Under the pieces are notes generated by a model, which worked only from the letters and a program-made list of their open reading frames with translations, had not been told where the DNA came from and did not search any database. Below are positions 33,075 to 43,876 of a stretch of DNA of 64,000 bases, one piece after another. Every line of letters starts with the position of its first letter. Within the stretch, counting starts at the first letter, position 1. Both the position numbers and the translations under genes were made by a program. Source of the DNA: Hemileia vastatrix. Its lineage: Eukaryota > Basidiomycota > Pucciniomycetes > Pucciniales > Zaghouaniaceae. The stretch spans positions 2,521,656 through 2,585,655 of the forward strand of contig JASXTE010000014.1 in assembly GCA_030280995.1 (NCBI GenBank), read 5' to 3'.

Positions 33075-33600
33075 TCCTCCCTGGCACTTCTCATTGGTGC
33101 CCCATTCCCAGTGTGCTGCTTAAAATCAAGAGAAAGCATCAGTTCTGGAAGCAAGTCAACTGATGATAACAGAAAATCAGAAGACTAGCTGTGATGGGCC
33201 CCTGAACCCTAAAGAAGCCAGGAGGTTGATACTTTAGCACCAGCATCCCCTTTCCTTCTCATCTGAACCTTCCTTTCTTTCCAGTCAATGTGTGGGCTAT
33301 ATTGGTCCACCATGTCATCCCCAGTACCATGTAATACTGGTACTTCAGGTTTGTCACATTTGCCTTGCATTGAGACTCCCTTCCATAACACCAGATTCTG
33401 ATAAAAACCTCCTATCTTACTTCTCCTCCCCCATCTGGGGATCCATCAGAAATAATTAGATGCCTGGGGTGGTCCATTTTGTTTCTCTGTAAAACTTGTT
33501 GGAAATAAAACAGTCTGTGGCCACACAGTCCAGAAGGGCTCATATATTGGTTGTGGAATCAAGGGTAATTAAAGGAAAGTTCAGCATGATAAAATTATCA
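33075..33600 (-). pseudogene. Element D protease region
   Basis: On minus: ALLDCVATDCFISNKFYRE (about 33535-33480), equivalent to the retropepsin core usually written ALLDSGATxxFI, with the catalytic Asp kept but Ser-Gly replaced by Cys-Val; then MVDQYSPHIDWKERKVQM (about 33325-33270), the typical GMDWLxxxxPxIDWxxxxI block. Interrupted by stops. Confidence 0.65.
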
Positions 33601-33779
33601 TTTATTTCAAGTGGCTTACACACTGATAGTTCTACTTCTCACTCTCCCTTATATCTTCCCTCTAATCTGCTTGAGGAGGGCACAATCTTTACTCCTGAGC
33701 ACTGTCTTTTACCTGCTTTTTCCTGCATTATCCTTCACTTCCCTAACCCTTATTTCTCCTCTACACTCCCTGGATAAAT

Positions 33780-34689
33780 GACCACTACTACAACATTGAA
33801 GACACAGAATCTTACTTATATGCCTCTGGTATTTCTCATCAGATAACCTCCTCCTCCCACTAGCACCATGTGTGTTTATTGCTTCAATTTACATGGAATT
33901 TGGGTCTTGGGTGGTGGCCCCACTTGATGAGGCATAGTTGTGCCACTGACAAGTGCTACTCCTACCATTTGTTTTCTGATTTTTAAACTCATTATTAATT
34001 TAGATATCCAGCTACATGAGCTCTTGGAGAAGTTGGATGAGGGTTACTGATCAGTGCATTCCTGATTCTTGGTGAGAGCCCATCCCTGAAGTGAAACATG
34101 AACACTCCTTCTCCCAATGCTGTAATGTAACTGGCAAGGCCCCATCTTTCTGAAACATAATCAGCAGCTAATTATTTCTGCAGCAACTGATTTATTGCAC
34201 TCTCCAAGTTTGTGGCCATGTCAGTGTCACCAAAGGCTAACTCAAATGCTTCCATGAAAAGGGGAAATGTTGTTACTGACTGAGTGCTTTCAAGGAGTTC
34301 CTTGGTGTATGACGTTTCCCAGTGTGCTACCTTATCTGTGAGGTATGATATTGCAAACCCAATTTTTGGCTGCTCATATGGGAATTAATTCCAATTGAGA
34401 AAGACATAGAACCTTACTTACAATGCATACTAATCTTCCCCAGTGCCTCATTTCCCATTGAAGATTTCTGGAACTGCAATATCTGGGCCTTTTACAAGCA
34501 GCACTGGTGTGGTAGGTGGTTCTCTTGCTTTGGCTTCAGCAGTGCCCAACTCTGCTTTGGTGGGCTGGGATATGAGGTATTTTCCTTTGCTAGACATTCC
34601 ATGAGTCTGGATTTTTGTTCTTGCAATTGTGCCATTTGCTCTTGCATTGTAGCAAGGAGTGCGGTGTTGGGTTGACCTGAGGGGTTCAT
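33780..34689 (-). pseudogene. gag: Element D gag
   Basis: Starts MNPSGQPNTALLATMQEQM at ATG 34689 with a Gln-rich helix, typical of rust/basidiomycete Ty3 gag. Further along on minus: LESTQSVTTFPLFMEAFELAF, GDTDMATNLESAINQLLQ, YVSERWGLASYITALGEGV and FHFRDGLSPRIRNALI, a recognisable capsid (retrotrans_gag) domain at about 34330-34010; zinc-knuckle-like remains lie near 33840. Multiple stops and shifts. Confidence 0.7.
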
Positions 34690-35221
34690 GATGCTTCTGT
34701 AGTGTGCCAGTTATATATTGTACAAAATTCTAGGACCTAAGAGGGTGTACTTCTACTAGTTCTAACACTAGCCTAAGATGGGACTGACTATGCTGATACA
34801 GCAGTGTGACTCACTAAGACTAACTATGTTGGAGCTACCAACAGTGAGGGTTAAAACTATGGGAAACTGAGAAGTAACTGGTTTACTATATAATTTTTTC
34901 AATGAGGAGGGCCCCACAGCACTTTCCCCTTGAAAACCCCTTATGAAATATTGCCTTCTCCCACCTATTACAATGCACAGTGCCCATAGTGCTCCTCCTT
35001 CTTTCCTCTAAACCCAAATCCTAACAGTATGGATCCACTCTAAAAATATTTGAACAACTCAACCATCAAAGAAACTATCTGATAATTTCTTGGGACCAAT
35101 TAAAATTGACTCTGAATTCTCTAAAAATGCATTTCAACTCAAGTCACCCTAAAAATGGCAATAAATTCATCCCATATTTCTCATATCTCTCCTGGAACTA
35201 GCTCAAGAAATATACCCAGGC
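34690..35221. other. Probable 5' untranslated/LTR remnant of element D
   Basis: Directly upstream of the element D gag start, where its 5' LTR would lie; no partner LTR in the window to define it. No gene seen. Confidence 0.3.
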
Positions 35222-35452
35222 AAGAACCAAACTCTTTTAGAACTGGTCAAAGTAGAAGATCCTTTAGAGTGGGAATTAAGTCCAATTCTTGATTCAAGAA
35301 GGCACAAGGGAAAACTTCAATACCTTGTGGAATGGAAAGGTTACCTCAATGAATTAAATAAAACATCCAAGGAACCAGATGTTAATGGTTCTAATTCTCC
35401 TGATCTTTTAAAAACTTTTCATTTAAAATATCCTTCTAAACCTAAACCTTAA
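35222..35452 (+). pseudogene. Chromodomain fragment of a Ty3 integrase C-terminus
   Basis: + strand reading NQTLLELVKVEDPLEWELS, then PILDSRRHKGKLQYLVEWKG (chromodomain beta strands) and a C-terminal helix ending PDLLKTFHLKYPSKPKP before TAA (35450-35452). In chromoviruses this domain follows the integrase and guides insertion to marked chromatin. The rest of the element is absent, and the strand is opposite to element D, so this is a separate relic placed head-to-head with it. Confidence 0.8.
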
Positions 35453-37589
35453 AACAGTTTTTTTCCTTTCTTAATTTTAAACATAATTTTCTAAATCTCA
35501 ATTCTTTTTTCTCCTTTAAATTTTCTGTTTTCTTATTTGTTCTTTCTTAAAATATAAATTGAATCAAAATTATATTCAAACTCAAAATAAAATAAAATCT
35601 AAAGGAAAATAATCAAATTTAAATTTATTTTCATTAAATATTTTAAAACCACTTTACGTTCTTTTCATCTTTCAATCCTTTTTTTTTAAATAAAAAATTT
35701 TTATACATAAATTAACTAAACTTTAAATCTTCAAAATCTCTTCCTTAATTTTATAAAAGCTCCCAAACCATCTAAAATTACACAAAACAACTCAAAAAAA
35801 ATTCTCTCTCTCAACTTAAAATTATCTTCAAACAATTCTGTTTTTTCCTTCTTTTAAACTTTTTTCTCTTCTTTGAAAATTCTTTTAAATTCTTTTAAAA
35901 AAAATTCCTTTCTTCTTTTTTCTCTTAAATAAATTAAGTTAAATTAAATTAAATCTAAACAAAATTTTCTTTTCTCTCATCAAATCATTTTTCTCAAAAT
36001 TATCTCAATTTTTTTTCTCTTAAATAAATTTCTTTTACAAATATTCTTCCTATTTCTTTTGCAAATAGTACAATCTAAAATCAGAAAATTAAACTCAAAA
36101 AAATTAAATAAAATATCCAAGATAACTATATACAATTTTTTTCTTTTCTTCTTTTTTCTTTTTCTTTTTCTTTATTTTTGTTTTCCTTTTTCCTTTCTTT
36201 CCTCAAAACTTTCCCCTCTATTTCCTTTGAATTAAATCTCTCATATTATCCAACAATTGAAAATACTCTTTTCAAATTTTCTGAAACACTTCTTCTTCCC
36301 AGCTGGAAAAATTTCTCCAATTTCCAGTAGTTCCTTGGCTAAGTTATATTAAGCTGAATTAACAATTGTATCTACATTTTCACATAAATTATTGACAAAT
36401 GTAATCCAAAAAGTTTGGACAGGTCTTCTAGACTAAACCTGGTCCAGTTCAGCTTTGTCTTTTGTGGTTGTAATGACAGGTTCAGGATTGAAATTCCTCA
36501 AGTAACCAGCCTCAATAGGCCATTTGTCCTCAGTTCAAGGTTTTACAACCATATCTTTTTCTGCTTCAATGGGTGGTTTCTCAACTATCCCTACATCCTA
36601 AAACCAGGGCTACTTGATGAGTAATCTACTAAAACAATAATTTATATTTAAGACACTTACTTCAAATTCAGGAACTTTTTTGAGAAATAGGGTTAATAAG
36701 AAATGGTTATAATTGTGTGAAATAATAAGAAGGGATAAAGTTAATAAAGAGTTCTCACAGTCAATGAAGCTCACATTTTATACCTAGACAGATTTCAAGA
36801 AATGTGTGACACTTGAAGAAAAAGAAGCTCACTAAGTCCATAATATAGGGCATTATTATCTCAAATAAACCCTTATGTGAAGCACAGAAGCAAAATTTTC
36901 TTAGCAACTGCATTCCTTTGTCTTCTCAATCCAGAATTGCTTATTTGACTGCGCTTTGTCTAAATGCTAAATTTTAATTTGTTAGTTGCTTCAATTACAT
37001 GCTTATTTTTTCAATTTAAATGAATCAACGCACTATTAGTGCTATGGTGAATGTGATATTCTAAATATGGGTTATGATGTGTCTGAGGGTTGATAAAAGG
37101 TCTGTGAGTAGGAATGGGCAGTAATTTTAGGAGGTCTGTGATAAGGTAATGAAGTTTATTAAAAGGGTCAATTCAAGGTGGGCTTGTCTATATAAATGAT
37201 GTTGGTTTTGATTTGACTTTATTTAGAATTAAATTATAATATCATTGTGAAAGTAGTTGAATTTATAGTAATATATATTGGGCTATAGTTGGTTCCTTCC
37301 TTTTCTTAATAATCAATTTTTAAGTCAAGCCAAAATCCTTAAATCATTTCCCTAATTATTAAGTTTCCAACCCTCTATGAGATTTCTTAGAATATTAGTA
37401 TTACCTTTAAATATATATTAATATTCCCCTTGAATATATTTCAAAGCTGGATAAGTTCCTTTGACATATCTTTGAGATACTTCTTGAAGGTACTCCTCTG
37501 TCTCCCAAAGCCGTTTCAACTCTGAATCCCAAATCTCACTTACTCAGGAACACCCTCCACCTTGTGTGTAGGTTTCCTGGTGAAAACCC
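35453..37589. other. AT-rich intergenic sequence, no gene seen
   Basis: Very AT-rich with C/T-rich tracts (35460-36250), then mixed sequence. A 69-codon frame at 36415-36624 has no recognisable features and is not called. Confidence 0.6.
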
Positions 37590-37755
37590 CCTCTATCTCC
37601 CACCCCTCTCTCTTCCCCCTTCTCTCCCCCCCTCTCTCTCCCCCCTCTCTCCCCACCTCTCTCACTCTCTCACTCTCACTCTCACTCTCTCTCACTCCCC
37701 CCCTCTCCTTCACTCTCACCCTCTCTCTCTCTCTGTTTCTATTTCTCTCTCTACA
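37590..37755. repeat. (CT)n-rich pyrimidine tract
   Basis: Strand-biased C/T microsatellite (CTCTCTCCCCCC...) on +, about 165 bp. Open in all frames because it lacks A/G; the reads on either strand are not genes. Confidence 0.95.
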
Positions 37756-37869
37756 AAAAAGAAAGAAAAAAAAACTTTCACTCACCTACATAACCCAAAC
37801 CATTTACAATATTTTTTTCATTTTTTGCTTCAACATGAGAAGCACAGCACAGAGAATTCAACAATAAGA

Positions 37870-40234
37870 ATAATAATAATAATAATATAATAAAAACAAT
37901 AATTTATTTATTTATTTCCTAATTTATGTATTAATTTATTTATTTAATTATTTACTTATTTATTTATATATTTATATATTTGTTTAAATATTTCTTTTAT
38001 TCTTTATTTTTTATTTATTTATTTATTTGATTATTTATTTATATATTTCTTTATTTATTCATTTATTTATTTACTTATTTATTTATTTATTAATTATTAA
38101 TTTTTTAATTTTTTAATTTTTTAATTTTTTTATTAATTTAATTATTTTTTATTTATTTTTATTTATTTATATATATATAAATTTATGTATTTATTTATTT
38201 TTTCAGATAGTTATGTATTTATTTATTTACTATATTTATTTATTTATGTATTTTTTATTTATTTATTTAGTTATGTATTTATGAATTTATTGATATATTT
38301 TTTATTTATGTATTTATTTATTAAGTTATATTTTTATTTATTTATTTGTTAATTTTTTATATATTTACTTTTTAAATATTTTTTTATGTATTTTTATTTA
38401 TTTATTTTTTTACTTATTTATTTATTTATTTATGTATCTATATAGTTATGTATTTATTAACTTTATGTTTAATTAATTAATTAATTTATTTATTTATTTC
38501 TATATTTATGTATTTATTTATTTATTTATTAGTTTATTTATTTACTTTATTTATTTATTTCTATATTTATGTATTTATTTATTTATTTATTAGTTTAATT
38601 ATTTACTTTATTTATTTATTTATTTATGTATTGATTGATTAATTTATGTATTTTTTTATTTATTTAAAAATTTATTCATTTATTTATGTATTTATTAATT
38701 GATTTATCGATTTATTTATTTTTTATTTATTTATTTATGCATTTGTTTATTTATTTATTTATTTAATTATTTATTTATGTATTTATTTATTTACTTTATT
38801 TATTAATTTGTTTATTTACTTTATTTACTTATCAATTTATTTACTTACATACTTATTTACATTTTTAAATTACTTACTTGTTTACTTAATTTACTTTACA
38901 TACTTCTTTACTTAATTACTTATTTAATTTACTTATTTCTTTGCTTTACTTATTTACTTATTTACATTACTTGTTTACTTATTTATTTATTTATTTTCTT
39001 ATGTACTTTACATACTTACTTACTTACTAATTTCTTTACTTGTTTATTTATTTTACTTAATTATTTACTTTACCTATTTATTTATTTATTCATTTATTTA
39101 CTTACTTGCTCATATATTTTACTTAGTTACTTATTTAATTTACTTAATTACTTATTTACCTTACTTAATTACTTTACTTACTTTTCTACTTATTTACTTT
39201 ACTTATTTTGTTATATACATTATTTATTTACTTATTTAACTTACTTATTTACTTACTTATTTAATTTACTTACTTTTTTACTTTACTTATTTACTTATTT
39301 ACTTTACTCATTTACTCATTTACTTTACTTACTTACTTACTTATTTTTTATACGTATTTACTTAACTTATTTAATCATTTAATTTAATTACTTACTTTCC
39401 TATTTAATTTATTTTTTTATTTAATTACTTTACTTACTTACTCACTTTATTTACTTAACTTACTTAGATACTAAACTTAATTACTCCAATTATGTACTTA
39501 CATACTTATTTACTTACTTATTTATTTAATTATTTTTATATTTACTTTACTTACTTATTAATTATTTTACTTTATTAACTTATTTACTTATTTACTTTAC
39601 ATATTTACTTCACTTATTTACTTTACATATTTACTTCACTTATTTACTTATTTACTCTATTTTACTTAATTACTTATTTATTTATTTACTTACTTACTTA
39701 CTTACTTACTCATTTACTTCACTTAATTGCTTTACTTAATTATTTTTCTACCTATTTAATTATTTAATTTACTTATTTTCTTCCTTACTTTAATTTTTTA
39801 CTTATTTATTTATTTATTTTCTTACTTATTTACTCATTTATATACTTACTTTCTTACTTATTTTTTTACTTATTTACCTAATTTATTTATTTACTTTCTT
39901 AATTTACTTACATAATTAACTTACTTGCTTTACTTACTTACTTATTGATTTATTTATTTACTTTACTTACTTATTTATTTTTTAACTTTATTTAATTATT
40001 TACTTATTTAATTTACATATTTACATATTTACTTTACCTATGTTTTTCATTTATTTATTTATTTACTTATTTAATTTTTTACTTTACTTAACTTACTAAC
40101 TTATTTACTTATTTACTTACTTATTTATTTACTTACTTAATTACTCATTTAATTTACTTAATTTCTTATTTACTTTACTTTACTTACTTTACTTACTTAT
40201 TTATTTTCTTTACTAACTTATTTATTTACTTTAC
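37870..40234. repeat. Tetranucleotide satellite, (TTTA)n grading into (TTAC)n
   Basis: Starts with AATAATAAT, then about 0.9 kb of mostly TTTA, then increasing TTAC/CTTA content to 40234. Interrupted by the solo LTR at 40240 and resuming at 41501, 51465 and 58458, so the pieces are one array split by insertions. Confidence 0.95.
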
Positions 40235-40239
40235 TACAT

Positions 40240-41500
40240 TGTCAGCCAGGCTATCCCAGGAGCCCAGTAAATTGTTATTTTAAATTACTGGAATCAGTTA
40301 AAGGAATAACTCTATATATTTTATGTAGTTACAATAAAATATGTTATTGAATAATAAAAATGATATAAATATTTTATGAATAAGTAAGATAATTATTATA
40401 TTAATTTCAATATTAAGGAATTTTTTTATTAAATAAAAGAATATTATATTCTATCAAATCATGGCTCATTTTTTATGTATTTCATATTTCTAAACTAATA
40501 AATTAATTATTTAAAATTATATTATAAGTGTAATAAAAAATTTAACCTATAATGTAATTACAATTTAAATAATAAAATTTATATACTAAATAAAACTTAT
40601 TATATAGTATTATCCATAAATATTGGGCACTTTTTTGACCCTTAATTGTGTCATTAAAATTACTAAATAAATTAAAACACTTATTTAATATAATACTATT
40701 AAATTCTTACTTTAAATAAGTTATATTATCAAATTAATTATTTTTTTCAATTAAACTAATTATTAAAATACTTAAAATAGTTGAAACACTTAATTAATTT
40801 CTCTTTATAACTGAATTAAAATTATTTATATACATTTGGGTGTGAAAATAATTTTATTTGTTTTAATTAAACCCTTTACATGTATTTGTAATTCCTATTT
40901 AGGATTTTTTCTCACAGTTCTCAGGTTTCACACTCACATAGTTATTCATTATACTAATTATATTTTTTTGGAACTTTATGGTGGGAAAAGTAGTTGCTTA
41001 TTCACGGGTTTAATTCATTGTTTCAATTTTCTTATTTTGTATGTTTTTAATTAAGTTCTTTTAATCATTTGTTTCACATTACCTAACTCTTTTGTAAATA
41101 CTATTGAAATGCCCAAGAAGATCCTCTTGCCTATCAAAGGGATTTGGAATCCCCTCTGTTAAACATCAATTACATTATATACATTTTACAAACTTACAAT
41201 ACATTTTTTTTATTTTTATTAGCATTACAATTCTAATATCAATACTCAATAATAAAACTAAGGTTTCTTTAATTCTATTAATAATAAAATTTGTTTGCTG
41301 CACCGAGAATACATTGCTTACTTGACTCAAAATTTTATCACTCACATTAAATCTCAACTTTGTGTTATTTCTCATAAATTGTTGTTGTATTTTCTCTCAA
41401 TTTATTTACTCAATTTTTTTATTGTCTTCATTTATTCTTTGTTTTATTACCCTTTCTCTAGTTTTATTTTCTTCTCCTTCTTCTAGGCAACCGGCGGACA
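40240..41500 (+). repeat. Solo LTR, 1261 bp, TACAT target duplication
   Basis: TGTCAGCCAGGCTATCCC ... GGCGGACA, flanked by TACAT at 40235-40239 and 41501-41505. It inserted into the TTAC satellite. Ends resemble the solo LTR at 31897 and the A/B LTR (TGTCAGCC...GACA). Frames at 40836-41655 are not supported. Confidence 0.85.
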
Positions 41501-41619
41501 TACATACGTATTTACTTACTTACTTTTCTATTTATTTGCTTATTTCTTTACTTATTTACTTATCTTCTTTATTTATTTACTTACTTACTTACTTACTTTC
41601 TTTACTTATTTACTCATTA
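41501..41619. repeat. TTAC satellite segment
   Basis: Continuation of the tetranucleotide array between the solo LTR and the MITE/element B junction. Confidence 0.9.
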
Positions 41620-41624
41620 GGGGG
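41620..41624. mobile_element. Left tip of the MITE (GGGGG), split from 51267-51464 by element B
   Basis: GGGGG serves both as the first bases of the MITE inverted repeat and as the element B target duplication; it is preceded by TA (41618-41619). Confidence 0.75.
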
Positions 41625-43125
41625 TGTCAGGCTAAGGTCAAGTACAAGGACGTGAACTAGCTTGAATAGTCAGTTGTCTAGAAGATTTTAATGGTCCTAT
41701 ATGAATACTGTAGATTTAATCCACTAAGTTGTAAAATATAATCAAATATAAAGGTCTCAGTAATATAATTCTCACTATTCTTATATATGGCTTACAATCT
41801 TTATAGTTGGTAGAAAAATAGATTATATAAATTCAGATACTATTCAAAAGTCTTATAAAAGTACTAATTGATATTTATTGTAATTGGTTTGGTTAAATTG
41901 GTTAAATTGTAATGATAAAGAATGAAGAAATACAACCCAAAAACCTCCTCCTTTTATACACACTGAGTTCCCCAATGATTCCCTTGATATACCACCCAAT
42001 ACACAGTTAATGACGCCTCTAAACAACTAATAGACATGCCCATCAACATTTCCAGTAACCCATGACATAATTATAAGAGTAACAACCGCCAAAATCCTGT
42101 AATAATAAAGGAAATCCATCAAAATTAAAGAAAAAGACAAAAAGAGAGTATATGCGTATAAAACAATAATATAAAAGACTAAAGGAGACTTTTTAAGGTT
42201 AATAATAGCTTAATAATAAGGGGGATTGACTGTAGAAATCATGGGGCTAATCCTGACATTATACTACGTGAAATTCCCATTCAAAAATAACCAAAATTGA
42301 CTGAGAAACCACCCAAAAACTTAAAAAAGAGCGTGAGATGTGGGGTAACTACATGCAGTTCTTGGCAGACGCTTGCACAGGTAAATCCTTGACTAAAATT
42401 AGGCGAATTTAAGCGTGGTGATGAAATAAAGTGCCAAGAGTGAGGTTATTAATGAAATTAGTGCATATAAACAAGGTCAATGCATTATTAATTAAGCTAG
42501 GACACTAAATAAGCGCCTGTCGCCTATTTTAGTGTGTTTCCCCACAGTGGGCGTAGAATGTGGGGTAATTATGGTGTGAAAAAGCTAACTTTGCTAAAAA
42601 TGAAGCTATTCACACGGGAAAAAAGCAGGCAGTATGTGGCCAGTACACAGAAGCCATTTCTGGCATAAAAAACACCAAATTTGAAAAGTGTTATTTTTAT
42701 GCATTTAAATAGCCAAATCAATAGTTGTAAATGAGCTCAATTGATCTGTCAAAGCGCAATTTTGATATTCTCAATTTTATAGCGCATATAGTCAACTTTT
42801 AAGTGAAATAAAGCGCATTTCTTGTTTTTTGCATAAAACAATGAATATAACAGCTTTAAGTGTACTTAAAAATTATGTAGCCTTATACTTAAGGTTCTTA
42901 AGATTACCCTAACATATTCCAACTTAATATTAAGTACATAAGACTTATAAAAGGTGGATATATGCGTGTATATAAGGTGTTATAATGGCATTTTTTGTGT
43001 ATTATCATAATTTTACTTATGTATACTATTTGTGTACTCTTATTTATTATTCCCATGTATAGTTCATTTGTTTAACATAACTTATAATTACTTTTTACTC
43101 AGTCCTTGAGATATACAGGCTGACA
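41625..43125 (-). repeat. Element B 3' LTR (left end)
   Basis: 1501 bp, TGTCAG...CTGACA. TATAAAAGG on minus at about 41950-41958, as in the other LTRs of the family. Confidence 0.97.
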
Positions 43126-43136
43126 CTCGCCCACCC
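43126..43136 (-). promoter_or_regulatory. Polypurine tract of element B
   Basis: On minus, GGGTGGGCGAG abuts the 3' LTR. Confidence 0.85.
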
Positions 43137-43306
43137 AAAAAAAACAATAAAAAAAATGATAAGTTATACATTTTATTTTATTAATTTGTAATTTTCAGGT
43201 ATTCAGAATAAATCTGTAGCATTAAAGATTCAACTTTAAAGAAATAAAACATAATAAAGTATTATGAGTACTGGTTTTTTAACCCCTCAGCTGGTTGAAC
43301 AGAAAT

Positions 43307-43867
43307 TTATTTCTGTTTAAATTTTTTAAGAAGGGTGGATAAATTAGAAATTTCTTTTTCAGGTATCCATTTATCAAATTCATTTGATTTCCCTTTAAAT
43401 CTTAGTAAATACTCAGTTCCTTTTTCTTTAGTAAGGATTCTTTTCTTGAGTATTTTTTCAATCTCTGCTTTTTCCACAATTTCTTCAGGTTGCTTTTTAG
43501 GCCTTCCCCTTCTTTTTGGAAATAAGTCAGGATCATTTGCATGGTAAGGTTTCAATAATGAGATAGGGAAAACTGGATGTTTCCTATCATATGGAGCATA
43601 TAATATGACTTCCACTGCATTATTCCCAACCATTTTATTTACTACAAAAGGTCCTACAAAGGGATCCTTTAATTTAACATTACCTTGTAAGTTAAAATGT
43701 AGTGTTGATATGAGGACTTCATCTCCCTTTTTAAATTCAAATTCTTTATGAGATTTGTCCCACCTTTTCTTTTCATATTCAAATGCTTTTTGGATGCATT
43801 CTTCTTCATGCTTTCTACACATTTGTTGCATATGAATAAAGGATTTAGTGCCAGGGTTTATATCCAA
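43307..43867 (-). CDS. Element B integrase C-terminal arm with AT-hook and chromodomain
   Basis: Same frame as the pol ORF, separated only by TAA (about 43877-43879), where element A has a lysine codon; so it is the detached end of pol. Order: helix with CRKHEEECIQKAFEYEKKRW, an SH3-like part FVGPFVVNKMVGNN and HPVFPISLLKPYH, the AT-hook-like KRRGRPKK (about 43520-43497), then chromodomain EIEKILKKRILTKEKGTEYLLRFKG and FDKWIPEKEIS. Expected role: DNA and chromatin targeting of integration. Ends with basic KKFKQK. Confidence 0.85.
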   Translation of the reverse strand: MDINPGTKSFIHMQQMCRKHEEECIQKAFEYEKKRWDKSHKEFEFKKGDEVLISTLHFNLQGNVKLKDPFVGPFVVNKMVGNNAVEVILYAPYDRKHPVFPISLLKPYHANDPDLFPKRRGRPKKQPEEIVEKAEIEKILKKRILTKEKGTEYLLRFKGKSNEFDKWIPEKEISNLSTLLKKFKQK

Positions 43868-43876
43868 CCTTGGTAA

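Noticed and set aside
36415..36624. 69-codon + strand frame
   Set aside because: No motif, no partner, single short frame in AT-rich DNA.
37540..37890. Overlapping frames rich in Ser/Leu/Pro or Arg/Glu
   Set aside because: Consequence of the CT-rich tract; both strands are open and both are low complexity.
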